A DNA stretch of 64,000 bases from Stenotrophomonas maltophilia (GTDB lineage: Bacteria > Pseudomonadota > Gammaproteobacteria > Xanthomonadales > Xanthomonadaceae), in assembly GCF_023518235.1 (NCBI RefSeq), contig NZ_CP090423.1, forward strand, positions 3,489,001-3,553,000, given 5' to 3'. The notes under the pieces are model-generated. The model had not been told where the DNA came from and did no database searches. It saw only the letters and a program-made list of their open reading frames with translations. The position numbers and the translations under genes were made by a program. Positions 1 to 9,411 of the stretch are shown here, in pieces (the first letter of the stretch is position 1; every line of letters begins with the position of its first letter).

Positions 1-1720
1 CGTCCACCGGTGCCGCGCGCAGCAGCAGCGCATCGCGCGCTTCGAAGCGCAGTTCGCTGGCCACCAGCCACGGTTCGCCACGCAGGTCGCTCAGTTCGTG
101 CAGGCGCGCGCTGCGGCCATTGGCCAGCAGGTAGCGCAGCGGATCGGTGGGATGCCGGAAACCGATGCGGTCGGGGAAGGCATGCGCGAGCAGGTCACCC
201 AGTTCGTGCGCCTCGATGCTGGTCGGTGGCGCGGTGTCGCAGCGCAGGCGTCGGCGCCACTGTTTGGCAGCGGCATCGATGGCGGCAAGCCCACTGCGAT
301 TGGCGTCGGCCGGCGCACGTCCACCGCGGAAGGCAGCCAGCGCACGCCAGCGCGCTGCCAAGGCATCGCCACCCTGGCGCAGCGGATCGCGGGCTTCCAG
401 CAGTGCGGCCAGATCCGCCGCCAGCGCCTGCGCGCGTGCATCCGGCGCGGCCAGCAGCATCGCCGCCATGCGCGGGTGCGTACCCAGCGCCAGCACGCGG
501 CGCCCGAGCGCGGTGATCGCGCCGGAGTCCGACAGTGCACCCAGGCGTTGCAGCAGTTCGCGCGCCGCACCCATCGGTCCTGACGGTGGCGGATCGAGGA
601 AGCGCAGGTCGCTGCTGCCCCAGGCGGCCAGTTCCAGCGCCAGCCCGGCCAGTTCCACCTGGTCGATCTCGGCGCGGCGCTGTGGCTCCAGCCGCTGCGA
701 CTGTGGCCACAGCCGCCAGGCCACGCCTTCGGCCACGCGTCCGGCACGGCCGGCACGCTGGTCGGCCGAGGCCTGCGCGATGGCCACCACGTCCAGCCGG
801 GTGAAGCCGCTGTTGGGGTCGTAGCGCGGTTCGCGCGCCTGACCGCTGTCGATCACCACGCGCACGCCAGGCAGGGTCACCGAGGACTCGGCCACGTTGG
901 TGGCCAGCACCACGCGGCGGCGGCCGTCACTGGCGGCCTGCAATACGCGCGCCTGCTGTTCCACCGGCAGCTCGCCATGCAGCGCCAGCACCTCGATGCC
1001 GGCATCCAGCGATTCCTGCAACCCCGCCTGCACGCGCGCGATCTCGCGCTGGCCGGGCAGGAACACCAGAAGGTCACCGGGGTGTTCGGCCAGCGCCTGC
1101 TGCACCGCGCGGCGCACCTGCAGCTCCAGCGCTTCATCGCGGCGCGCCGGGAAATGGCTGATCGCCACCGGGTAGCTGCGGCCCTCGCTGCTCAGGCGCG
1201 GTGCATCGAGGAAGCGCGCCAGCCGCTCGCCATCCAGCGTGGCCGACATCACCACCAGGCGCAGGTCGTCGCGCAGCTGCGCCTGCACGTCCAGCGCCAG
1301 GGCCAGGCCGAGATCGCCACTGAGGTGGCGCTCGTGGAATTCGTCGAACAGGATCGCGCCGACCTCTTCCAGCATCGGGTCGTCCTGCAGCATGCGGGTC
1401 AGGATGCCTTCGGTGACCACCTCGATGCGCGTGCGCGACGAAACCTTGTTCTCGAAGCGGATGCGGTAGCCGACGGTGCCGCCCACCTCTTCGCCCAGCT
1501 GCCGCGCCATGAACAGCGCGGCGCTGCGTGCGGCCACCCGGCGCGGCTCCAGCAGGATGATCTTCCTGCCCAGCAGCCACGGCGCATCCAGCAGCGCCAG
1601 CGGCACCTGGGTGGTCTTGCCGGCGCCGGGCGGGGCTTCCAGCACCAGCCGCGGCTGCGCGGCCAGGTGCTGCTGGATCTGCGGCAGCAGCGGGGAAATC
1701 GGGAAGAGCGGGGCGTTCAT
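1..1720 (-). CDS. hrpB: ATP-dependent helicase HrpB, C-terminus beyond window edge
   Basis: DEAH-box superfamily 2 helicase. The frame stays open from an ATG at 1718-1720 to the window edge, giving about 573 residues of a family usually near 830, so the C-terminal third is missing. The start reads MNAPLFPISPLLPQ. Walker A APPGAGKT lies near residues 29-36, followed by LLEPRRVAARSAA, the DEFHERH motif (Walker B/DEAH-like), the VMSATLDGERL motif III and the QRAGRAGRV motif VI. HrpB proteins are predicted RNA helicases of uncertain substrate. The gene is divergent from tatD with a spacer of only 61 bp. Overlapping frames on both strands here are GC-driven shadows. Confidence 0.93.
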   Translation of the reverse strand, partial: MNAPLFPISPLLPQIQQHLAAQPRLVLEAPPGAGKTTQVPLALLDAPWLLGRKIILLEPRRVAARSAALFMARQLGEEVGGTVGYRIRFENKVSSRTRIEVVTEGILTRMLQDDPMLEEVGAILFDEFHERHLSGDLGLALALDVQAQLRDDLRLVVMSATLDGERLARFLDAPRLSSEGRSYPVAISHFPARRDEALELQVRRAVQQALAEHPGDLLVFLPGQREIARVQAGLQESLDAGIEVLALHGELPVEQQARVLQAASDGRRRVVLATNVAESSVTLPGVRVVIDSGQAREPRYDPNSGFTRLDVVAIAQASADQRAGRAGRVAEGVAWRLWPQSQRLEPQRRAEIDQVELAGLALELAAWGSSDLRFLDPPPSGPMGAARELLQRLGALSDSGAITALGRRVLALGTHPRMAAMLLAAPDARAQALAADLAALLEARDPLRQGGDALAARWRALAAFRGGRAPADANRSGLAAIDAAAKQWRRRLRCDTAPPTSIEAHELGDLLAHAFPDRIGFRHPTDPLRYLLANGRSARLHELSDLRGEPWLVASELRFEARDALLLRAAPVD

Positions 1721-1752
1721 GTGCAAAGGATAAGGGGCCACGGCGGGCACAG

Positions 1753-1758
1753 GTACAA
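1753..1758 (+). promoter_or_regulatory. Probable -10 element of tatD
   Basis: TACAAT matches a sigma-70 -10 box and lies 24 bases before the chosen tatD start. It makes the upstream in-frame ATG at 1758 unlikely, because that codon would sit at or before the transcription start. No convincing -35 was seen. Confidence 0.45.
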
Positions 1759-1781
1759 TGAGCAGGCACTTTTCCCCCGCG

Positions 1782-2585
1782 ATGACCATGCACCTGATCG
1801 ATATCGGCGCCAACCTGACCCACGATTCCTTCGACCGCGACCGTGACGCCGTGTTGGACCGCGCGCGCCAGGCCGGCGTGGTGCAGATGGTCATCACCGG
1901 CGCCAGCCGCGAGCACTCGCCGCTGGCCCTGCAGCTGGCGCAACAGCATCCGGGCTTCCTGTATGCCACCGCCGGCGTGCACCCGCATCATGCGGTGGAA
2001 TACACCGAGGAATGCGATGCCGAAATGCGCGCGCTGCACGCGCAACCGGAAGTGGTGGCGGTGGGTGAGTGCGGGCTGGATTACTTCCGCGATTTCTCGC
2101 CGCGCCCGGCCCAGCACCGCGCGTTCGAGCGCCAGCTGCAGCTGGCGGCCGAGAATGGAAAGCCGCTTTTCCTGCACCAGCGCGACGCGCATGCCGACTT
2201 CATGGCGCAGATGAAGAACTTCGAGGGCCGTCTGGGCCCGGCGGTGGTGCACTGCTTCACCGGTGAACGCGACGAACTGTTCGACTACCTGGACCAGGAC
2301 TGGTACATCGGTATCACCGGCTGGCTGTGTGACGAGCGCCGTGGCGCGCACCTGCGCGAACTGGTGAAGAACATCCCGGCCAACCGCCTGATGATCGAGA
2401 CCGACGCGCCGTACCTGCTGCCGCGCACGCTGAAGCCGATGCCGAAGGACCGCCGCAATGAACCGATGTTCCTGTCGCACATCGTCGAGGAACTGGCGCG
2501 CGACCGTGGCGAGGACGTGGCGGTGACCGCGGCCAATGCCACGGCGGCCACGCGCACGTTCTTCCGGCTGCCCGACGTCGGTTGA
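1782..2585 (+). CDS. tatD: TatD family metal-dependent 3'-5' deoxyribonuclease
   Basis: TIM-barrel nuclease of the TatD/amidohydrolase superfamily, linked in E. coli to DNA repair and oxidative-stress resistance. It opens with the TatD-proper variant DIGANLTHDSF instead of the HxH of YcfH-type paralogues. AGVHPHHA follows, then the metal ligands in VGECGLDY, FLHQRDAH, VVHCFTGE and IETDAPYLLPR, in the family order. Length is about 267 residues, normal for TatD. ATG 1782 is preferred because the upstream ATG at 1758 overlaps the likely -10 box; ATG 1788 is also possible. It is cytosolic with no signal peptide. Confidence 0.92.
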   Translation: MTMHLIDIGANLTHDSFDRDRDAVLDRARQAGVVQMVITGASREHSPLALQLAQQHPGFLYATAGVHPHHAVEYTEECDAEMRALHAQPEVVAVGECGLDYFRDFSPRPAQHRAFERQLQLAAENGKPLFLHQRDAHADFMAQMKNFEGRLGPAVVHCFTGERDELFDYLDQDWYIGITGWLCDERRGAHLRELVKNIPANRLMIETDAPYLLPRTLKPMPKDRRNEPMFLSHIVEELARDRGEDVAVTAANATAATRTFFRLPDVG

Positions 2586-2588
2586 TCC

Positions 2589-2667
2589 GTAGAGCCGAGC
2601 CCATGCTCGGCTTATCGCGCGCAGCGCGAAAGACGCAAAGAGCAGCCGAGCATGGGCTCGGCTCTAC
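2589..2667. repeat. Paired GTAG (SMAG-type) REP elements between tatD and the YeeZ-like gene
   Basis: Two inverted copies of a palindrome face each other: GTAGAGCCGAGCCCATGCTC at 2589 onward and GAGCATGGGCTCGGCTCTAC ending at 2667. They are separated by about 31 bases. The head-to-head pair sits between convergent genes and could fold as a bidirectional terminator. The right copy overlaps the stop codon (2664-2666) of the next gene. Confidence 0.8.
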
Positions 2668-3590
2668 AAGGAGCTGTCCGGTAGCGCCGGGCCATGCCCG
2701 GCGAGCGAAGCGGCCAGCGCCTGCAGCCCTTCCCGATACGTTGGAAATCTCGGCTCCCAGCCCAAGGCTTGGCGCGTGCCACGACTATCGATGCGTTTGT
2801 TGCTCTCATAGAAGCGCCGCAGCGTCGGGCTCAGCACCGGATCGTCCCAGGCCACGGCAGGGGGCAGCGCAAACCCGCCCAGCTGCGCGGCGAAGGCCAG
2901 CACATCCTGCGGCGGTGCCGGTGCGTCGTCGCTGGGCAGGTACAGCCCCTGCAGGGTGGGTCGCTGCATCGCTGCGGTGATGACGGTTGCCAGGTCCTGC
3001 ACATGCAGGCGGTTGAACACCAGGTCCGGGCGGATCACGCGGCGGGCACGGCCCTCGGCCAGTTGCAGCAGGGCGTTGCGGCCAGGACCATACAGCCCCG
3101 GCAGGCGGAACACCGCCGAGGCCATACCGCGTTCTTCCGCAAGGGCGCGCCACTGGGCCTCGGCGCGCCTGCGCTGCTCGCCGGCCACGTCGGTGGCATC
3201 GGCTGCGCTGCGCTCGTCCACCCAGCCGCCGGCGCGGTCGGCATACACCGACGTGGACGACAGATAGCCGACCCAGCGCAGTGCCGGGCTGCCCTTCAGT
3301 GCCGGCAGCAGAAGGCGCAGTGCCGGGTCGCCCTCGGCATCCGGCGGCACGCTGCACAGCACGGCGTCGGCCCGTGCGATCTCATCGAGCAGGGCAGGTG
3401 ACGGTGGGGTGTCGCTGCGCAGTGGATGCCGCAGCAGGCCATCGTCCGGCGCCGACGACGGGTCGCGCACTGTGCCGGCCACGTGTACGCCCTGCGCCTG
3501 CAGGTGCGTGGCCAGCACGCGTCCGCTCCAGCCCAGACCGAGGATCAGCACCCGCGCCGGCAGCGCGCCGGCCCGCAACGACTGGCTCAC
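2664..3590 (-). CDS. YeeZ-like NAD(P)-dependent SDR family protein
   Basis: Extended short-chain dehydrogenase/epimerase fold of 308 residues. The N-terminus carries a Rossmann motif, LILGLGWSGRVLATHL. The SSTSVYADRAGGWVDE segment resembles the SSTSVYG region of YeeZ, and RLPGLYGPGRN matches the sugar-epimerase-like active-site region. The substrate is unknown for the family. The start at 3590 overlaps the stop of panE by 4 bp, so the two are translationally coupled. The last residues (AGHGPALPDSSL) are encoded by REP DNA at 2681-2704 and 2644-2667, and the TAG stop is the TAG of GTAG. The native C-terminus has probably been replaced or extended by repeat sequence. Confidence 0.82.
   Translation of the reverse strand: MSQSLRAGALPARVLILGLGWSGRVLATHLQAQGVHVAGTVRDPSSAPDDGLLRHPLRSDTPPSPALLDEIARADAVLCSVPPDAEGDPALRLLLPALKGSPALRWVGYLSSTSVYADRAGGWVDERSAADATDVAGEQRRRAEAQWRALAEERGMASAVFRLPGLYGPGRNALLQLAEGRARRVIRPDLVFNRLHVQDLATVITAAMQRPTLQGLYLPSDDAPAPPQDVLAFAAQLGGFALPPAVAWDDPVLSPTLRRFYESNKRIDSRGTRQALGWEPRFPTYREGLQALAASLAGHGPALPDSSL
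2681..2704. repeat. GTAG REP inside the 3' end of a CDS
   Basis: The palindrome GTAGCGCCGGGCCATGCCCG plus CGA lies within the YeeZ-like coding sequence and encodes about eight residues of its C-terminal tail. Confidence 0.7.
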
Positions 3591-4525
3591 CCGCCGCGCT
3601 GGGCCTGGTAGGCCTGCAGGCTGCTGTAGGCGACCTGCAGCAACAGGCCTTCCTGGTCGGCCTTGCGCGCACGCGCCAGCATGTCGCCGACGATCTGCTC
3701 GGCCTCCACCTGCTGGCCGGCTTCCAGGTCACGCAGCATCGAGGCCTTCAGCGCAGATCCTGCCTGGGTCAAGGTGCCGCGCGCGATGTCCTGCGCGCTG
3801 TCGGGAATCGGTTCACCGGCTGCTTCGGCCACCGCCAGGCATTCGTCGTACAGGCCGCGCACGATGGCCTGGCCATCATCGGTGGCGACGATGGTGCCGA
3901 TGTCCGCACGCAGCAGGCAGGTGGCAGCTGCCAGTGCAGTCAGGAAGGTGTACTTGATCCACTGCTCCTGGCCGATGCGTTCGCTGGCCAGGTGATCAAG
4001 ATCGGCCTGCGCGCAGGCGGCGGCAAAGCCGCGCACGCGCGCGGAGATCGCGCCGCCATCGCGCTCGCCGAAGGTGAGCTTGGCCGGCTTGCCCAGGTGC
4101 AGCACGGCGCCATCAGCGGCCTTGGTGGCGCTGATGAAGCACAGGCCGCCCAGCACCGCCTCACGACCGAAGCGCGCATCCAGTGCGTTGTAGTGATGCA
4201 GGCCATTGAGGATGGGCAGCACGGTGGTACCTGCACCCACGGCCGGGGCGATGGCGTCAATCGAGCTGTCCAGGTCATAGGCCTTGCAGCTGAGGATGAC
4301 CAGATCGAAGGGCTTTTCTGCAGCGAGCGCGGGCAGGGCGTCGGCGGTGACGTGCTGCACCGGGAAGCGGGCATCGCCGATCGGGCTGCGGATGACCAGA
4401 CCATCGCGGCCGAGCTGTGCAGCGCGTGCCGGGCGCACCAGGAAGGTGACATCGACGCCGGCCTGGGCCAGGCGACCACCGAAGTAACCGCCGGTACCGC
4501 CGGCGCCGAGGATCAGGATGCGCAT
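3587..4525 (-). CDS. panE: 2-dehydropantoate 2-reductase family protein
   Basis: Ketopantoate reductase-type enzyme of 312 residues, predicted to reduce 2-dehydropantoate with NADPH in pantothenate/CoA synthesis. The N-terminal GAGGTGGYFGGRL nucleotide motif starts at residue 7. LSCKAYD holds the expected catalytic Lys region. The C-terminal helical domain has QEQWIKYTFLTALAAATCLLRADIG and the RDLEAGQQVEAEQIVGDML motif typical of PanE/ApbA. The start was moved inward from 4639 to the ATG at 4525, because the extra 38 residues come from REP sequence. Paralogues of this fold are common, so the exact substrate is inferred. Confidence 0.8.
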   Translation of the reverse strand: MRILILGAGGTGGYFGGRLAQAGVDVTFLVRPARAAQLGRDGLVIRSPIGDARFPVQHVTADALPALAAEKPFDLVILSCKAYDLDSSIDAIAPAVGAGTTVLPILNGLHHYNALDARFGREAVLGGLCFISATKAADGAVLHLGKPAKLTFGERDGGAISARVRGFAAACAQADLDHLASERIGQEQWIKYTFLTALAAATCLLRADIGTIVATDDGQAIVRGLYDECLAVAEAAGEPIPDSAQDIARGTLTQAGSALKASMLRDLEAGQQVEAEQIVGDMLARARKADQEGLLLQVAYSSLQAYQAQRGG

Positions 4526-4588
4526 TGCACGTTCACCGTGTTCTGGGGGAATCAGAACTGCGATTGTGCCGGAGATTGCAGGCGAAAA

Positions 4589-4612
4589 AGAGCCGAGCAT
4601 GGGCTCGGCTCT
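4589..4612. repeat. Single GCCGAGC...GCTCGGC REP hairpin
   Basis: A palindrome with the same stem as the pair at 2589-2667 lies between the panE start and the end of the yadGH operon. Confidence 0.7.
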
Positions 4613-4666
4613 CCAGGGCAACGGTCTCCGGCGCTTCATCAGCGGCCGGCACGACCATGGCAGGGC

Positions 4667-5454
4667 TCAGCTGCGCATGCCCACGCCACGGCGCAGCAGC
4701 CACAGCGCCACCGCAGTCAGCACCACCACGAAACCGATCATCAGCGCGTAGGCCACCCACAGCGGCACATCACTGCTGCCCAGCAGGCCATAGCGGAACG
4801 CGTTGACCATGTAGAAGATCGGGTTGGCATGGGTGGCGGCCTCGGCCCAGGTCGGCAGCAGCTTCACCGAATAGAACACGCCGCCCAGGTAGGTCAACGG
4901 GGTCAGGATGAAGGTCGGCACGATCGCCACGTCGTCGAACTTCTTGGCGTACACCGCGTTGATGAAGCCGGCCAGCGAGAAGATCGTCGCACCCAGCAGC
5001 ACCGTGCTCAGCGTCACCAGCGGGTGCGGGATGCGCACCGGGGTGAAGAACATGGCGATGATCAGCACGATCACGCCCACCATCAGGCCGCGCAGCACCG
5101 CGCCGGCCACGTAGCCCCACAGGATCACCCAGTTCGGCATCGGGCTGACCAGCAGCTCTTCCACGTGGCGGCCGAACTTTGCGCCGAAGAACGAAGAGCT
5201 GATGTTGCCGTAGCTGTTCTGGATCACGCTCATCATTACCAGGCCCGGCACGATGAACTGCATGTAGCTGTAACCGCCCATGTCACCTACGCGCGAACCG
5301 ATCAGGCCGCCGAAGATCAGGAAGTACAGGGTCATGGTGATCGCCGGCGGCACCAGGGTCTGGCCCCAGATGCGCATGATGCGGGCGACTTCGCGGCGCA
5401 CGATGGTCATCAGTGCGACGCGGTTGCGCTGGCCGTCGGTCAGCTCGGTGGTGC

Positions 5455-5458
<4 letters not shown>
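4667..5458 (-). CDS. yadH: ABC-2 type transporter permease, YadH family
   Basis: Integral membrane subunit of 263 residues with about six hydrophobic segments and the ABC-2 permease pattern. It has LYFLIFGGLIGSRVG near the N-terminus, VEELLVSPMPNWVILWGYV in the middle, and LTYLGGVFYSVKLLPTWAE in the conserved C-terminal block. The start overlaps the stop of the ATPase gene by 4 bp (5455-5458), so the pair forms one exporter operon. The transported substrate of YadGH is not established. The family is distinct from, but related to, polysaccharide and drug exporters. Confidence 0.88.
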
Positions 5459-6384
<926 letters not shown>

Positions 6385-6455
6385 ATCGTTCAGGGATGCC
6401 AAGCTCGAAGCCTTCGCGCCCATGGGCTGGCGCTGGAGAGGGGCGGGGAGGGGCT

Positions 6456-6461
6456 ATTATA
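6456..6461 (-). promoter_or_regulatory. Consensus -10 box upstream of yadGH
   Basis: The minus strand reads TATAAT, a perfect sigma-70 -10 hexamer and uncommon in this GC-rich DNA. It precedes yadG. No clear -35 was identified at the expected spacing. Confidence 0.55.
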
Positions 6462-6507
6462 GAAGACCCCGAGGGCTTGCCCCGGCTACACACTGTCCCG
6501 AAAAGTC

Positions 6508-7257
6508 GTGCCTGTTCAATTCCCCCTCAAGCTGGTCGGCCGCCGCATGCTGGCCCCGACCGTCGGCCACTACCAGTTCGTGCGTGACGACGGACAGCCG
6601 CTGGATTTCCAGCCGGGCCAGTTCATCCAGGTCCATTTCAGCTACGCCGACGGCACCGAAACCAAGCGCAGCTACTCGCTGGCAACCATCCACGACCATG
6701 CGCTGGGCCCGGGCGAGGCGGTGGATATCGCGGTCAGCTTCGTGCCCGGCGGCGCCGCCACGGCCTTGTTCGAAGCGCTGGAGCACGGCGGCCAGGTCAG
6801 CGCGTCCGGCCCGTATGGCCGGTTCTGCCTGAACCCCGGCGACCACAACGCCCGCTACCTGCTGATCGCCACCGGCACCGGCGTCACCCCGTACCGCTCG
6901 ATGCTGCCGCTGCTGGAAACGGCCATGGCCGAGCGCGGCGTGCAGATCGTGCTGCTGCAGGGCGCACGCAGCCCGGGCGAGCTGCTGTACAGCGAAGATT
7001 TCCACAGATTCGCCGAAAAGCATCCGAACTTCCGTTATGTTCCGTGCCTGTCGCGCGAACTGCCGGCCGATCCGCATCCGGACGTGCAGCACGGCTACGT
7101 GCAGCAGGCACTGGCCGGCTTCACCCCGGACCCGGCCACCGACATCGCCTACCTGTGCGGCAACCCGGACATGGTCGATGCCTGCGCCGAGCTGCTGAAG
7201 GCTGCCGGCCTGGGCAACCCGCAGATCCGCCGCGAGAAGTACGTCAGCAGCAAATAG
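6508..7257 (+). CDS. fpr: Ferredoxin--NADP reductase
   Basis: FAD-dependent reductase of 249 residues that passes electrons between NADPH and ferredoxin or flavodoxin. It has the FAD-binding RSYSLA motif, GPYGRFCL, the NADP-binding GTGVTPYRSM and LYLCGNPDMV-type motifs, and ends REKYVSSK. A GTG start at 6508 is used because the conserved MPVQFPLKLVGRR N-terminus begins there. It runs divergently from yadG. Fpr enzymes commonly serve oxidative-stress defence and Fe-S metabolism. No soxbox-type site was recognised upstream. Confidence 0.9.
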   Translation: MPVQFPLKLVGRRMLAPTVGHYQFVRDDGQPLDFQPGQFIQVHFSYADGTETKRSYSLATIHDHALGPGEAVDIAVSFVPGGAATALFEALEHGGQVSASGPYGRFCLNPGDHNARYLLIATGTGVTPYRSMLPLLETAMAERGVQIVLLQGARSPGELLYSEDFHRFAEKHPNFRYVPCLSRELPADPHPDVQHGYVQQALAGFTPDPATDIAYLCGNPDMVDACAELLKAAGLGNPQIRREKYVSSK

Positions 7258-7263
7258 ATCCGG

Positions 7264-7327
7264 GTAGTGCCGGCCGCTGGCCGGCAACCGCAAGGAGCAG
7301 GGTAGTGCCGGCCGCTGGCCGGCAACC
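7264..7327. repeat. Tandem pair of GTAG REP palindromes
   Basis: Two direct copies, at 7264-7289 and 7302-7327, of a palindrome built on GCCGGCCGCTGGCCGGC. They lie between the convergent fpr and monooxygenase genes. Confidence 0.8.
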
Positions 7328-7369
7328 CGATGAACCGGAGGCGGCCTCACGCCGCCCCCGGAACCTGCC

Positions 7370-8539
7370 TCAGTACGCGATCCAGGCATCACGCCAGGCC
7401 GAGCCCACGCCCGGTCGGTACGCGTCGGCATTGACGTTGCACCACGCGCCCTCCGGACGCGGCCGGCAGGCATACAGCTTGCCGTCGCTGCCCTTCACCA
7501 CGGTCTGGCCGGGGATGTAGCTGCCGATGCCGACCGGATACACGCTGTCGTAGTCACCGCCGGGCGACGGCGTGCCCGGGTCCGGCACCTTGGTGTCGAG
7601 CTGGAAGCGGTTGCCGTCCTTCAGGTACACGCGGTTGGCGGTGGCCGAGGCCGACGGCGTGATCACGCCATTGGCAAGCACGCCCACCCGTGCATGCTGC
7701 GCGCTGGCATTGACCTTGCGCGCCAGCACCAGCGGCCACTGCGCGGCCGCGGTCTGGCCACTGGCCAGCGTGGCCTCCACGCGTTCGACGTCATTGCCGT
7801 TGGCGTTGAACACGCGCAGGGCCAGGGTGGTGCCGACCGGCAGCTCGCCGCGTGCGGTCACCGGGCCGGCATCCTGCCATTGCGGCGCCGGTGTCGTACC
7901 ACCGCCGCCCTGGAAGCGCACGTCCATGCAGGTGTAGAACGCTTCGGTCGAATCCGAGCGCTGCCAGGTGTTGTAGATCACGTGCTGGCCGGTGCGCTGC
8001 GGCAGCGTGCACTGCAGCTTGTAGGTGCCATCGGCCGAGAGCGGCGTGTTGCCCAGCGTGCAGAATTCCTGCAGGTCGGCCCAGCGCAGCGGGCTGCCCG
8101 GCTGCCAGCCCTCGCGGGTGACGAAGAAGCGCCAGTCGCGGGTCGCGTGCGGCGCGGTGGCCTTGAACACGAAGGTGAACCTGCCATTCGCATCGGGCTG
8201 GATCGGCGTGGTCTGCCAGTCGCTGCGGTCCACGTCCAGGCCGCGGAAGGTCGGGTTGTTGCCGCTGCACAGCTTGCCATCGGGTACCACCGCCTGATGA
8301 TTGCCGTTGGCGTTGGCCTGGTTGATGCCGTTCCAGTCGTAGAACGCCTGTGAGCCGCCGATCGCCTTGGCGGCGGCACAGGCCGGATTGGTCGGATTCT
8401 CGGGATTGCCCTGGAAGCAGGCGTAGACGCGGCTGACCGGCGTGGTCATGGTGCCGTGGGCGGCCGCAGTGCCGGCCAGGCCCAGGCCGGCGGCGGCGAA
8501 CGCGGTGGCCAGCAGCAGCGGTTTGGATCGGAATGACAT
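7370..8539 (-). CDS. Secreted chitin-active AA10 lytic polysaccharide monooxygenase, GbpA-like
   Basis: Copper enzyme of 389 residues predicted to cleave chitin oxidatively. A Sec signal peptide ends at AAA, exposing His28 as the mature N-terminal residue required for the copper histidine brace. The second ligand is His131 in TAPHATRDWRFF, and the axial aromatic lies in EAFYTCMDV. Residues 28 to about 208 form the AA10 domain. A Gly/Pro linker leads to a GbpA-type middle module with WPLVLARKVNASAQ. The last 60 residues (YPVGIGSYIPGQTVV to AWRDAWIAY) look like a small carbohydrate-binding module. The start at 8539 is set by the signal peptide; the longer frame to 8734 is not signal-like. Confidence 0.93.
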   Translation of the reverse strand: MSFRSKPLLLATAFAAAGLGLAGTAAAHGTMTTPVSRVYACFQGNPENPTNPACAAAKAIGGSQAFYDWNGINQANANGNHQAVVPDGKLCSGNNPTFRGLDVDRSDWQTTPIQPDANGRFTFVFKATAPHATRDWRFFVTREGWQPGSPLRWADLQEFCTLGNTPLSADGTYKLQCTLPQRTGQHVIYNTWQRSDSTEAFYTCMDVRFQGGGGTTPAPQWQDAGPVTARGELPVGTTLALRVFNANGNDVERVEATLASGQTAAAQWPLVLARKVNASAQHARVGVLANGVITPSASATANRVYLKDGNRFQLDTKVPDPGTPSPGGDYDSVYPVGIGSYIPGQTVVKGSDGKLYACRPRPEGAWCNVNADAYRPGVGSAWRDAWIAY

Positions 8540-8730
8540 GGCGCATCCTTGTGGTCGTCGAAAGGGAACGGTGACCGCAGGAGCTGCGCTGCACGGCGGA
8601 CTTTCGGCGGCACCTCCGCGAGTATCGAGTCGCGATGCGAGCGGCGGAACCGCGAAGATGCCGATCCGTGACTGCGCATGTGAAGCCCTTCCCGCGGGCT
8701 TCACGTGGGGCTGAACGGATGCGCGGGTGA

Positions 8731-9258
8731 TCACGTGACCGGCGTGCCATCGATCACGTCATGAGGGTCACGCGGCGCGGATGCCACAGCGACCCGATCG
8801 GCCTGGCACGAGAAACATCCGTGGGCCGCGTTGTGCAGCTGGACGAAGGCCACCGCCGGATCGGCAAACAGCCGATCCAGCTGCGCACCGACCTCGCTGC
8901 CTGCGGCGATCTGCGCCTCCCGCATCAGCGCGGCGTGATCGTAGGCACGCAGCGAGATCATCCGGCGCTGCACATAGGGCGGTACTTCGCCAGGCGGCAG
9001 CACGCATCGGGTCGCCCCGCGCTGTACGAAGATCGGGCCGGACGCGTGATAGGGCGAGTGCAGCGGCAGATGGACATGCGAGAGCAGGAGCAGCTCGCTG
9101 CCCGGCGGCGGATCGCTCAGTCCCACCCGGCAGGGGTGGCCGCCGTGCGCGCCGGCCCAGCGGCGCTGGATGCCCAGTGCGGCCAACGCCGTGTCGCTCT
9201 TCTCGAACAGGTGCAGGAACGGGCGGTGGTCGATGCCACCGAGGTACCACATGTGCAT
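8731..9258 (-). CDS. DUF1203 family protein
   Basis: Cytosolic protein of 175 residues resembling DUF1203 proteins, whose function is unknown. The signature is the stretch YVQRRMISLRAYD, then the acidic helix, then FVQLHNAAHGCFSCQ near the C-terminus, which holds paired Cys/His residues that could bind a metal or act in redox. The ATG at 9258 is preceded by AAGGAGA at good spacing on this strand, so the longer frame reaching 9669 is rejected as the shadow of the next gene. It is divergent from the diguanylate cyclase. Confidence 0.72.
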   Translation of the reverse strand: MHMWYLGGIDHRPFLHLFEKSDTALAALGIQRRWAGAHGGHPCRVGLSDPPPGSELLLLSHVHLPLHSPYHASGPIFVQRGATRCVLPPGEVPPYVQRRMISLRAYDHAALMREAQIAAGSEVGAQLDRLFADPAVAFVQLHNAAHGCFSCQADRVAVASAPRDPHDVIDGTPVT

Positions 9259-9375
9259 GCCGGTCTCCTTGTGTGCGCCGCATTCTGCGCTGCGGTGTGC
9301 GCACGGTGCTCGCCGTTTTCCGACCTTGCATTCCACGGCCCGGGGCCGAAGCCTCAGCCGGTGGCTGCAAGGCGC

Positions 9376-9381
9376 TAAGAT
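9376..9381 (+). promoter_or_regulatory. Possible -10 element for the diguanylate cyclase gene
   Basis: TAAGAT lies 31 bases upstream of the ATG at 9412 in the short divergent spacer. It is a partial consensus match only. Confidence 0.3.
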
Positions 9382-9411
9382 GCGCGCGGCGCCCCTGCCG
9401 ACGAGCGGCGA

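Noticed and set aside
1134..2480. A 448-codon minus-strand frame spanning the hrpB-tatD spacer
   Set aside because: It merges antisense tatD with an out-of-frame part of hrpB; the true hrpB frame starts at 1720.
8540..8730. N-terminal extension of the monooxygenase up to 8734
   Set aside because: It would bury the signal peptide; the mature N-terminal His requires the start at 8539.
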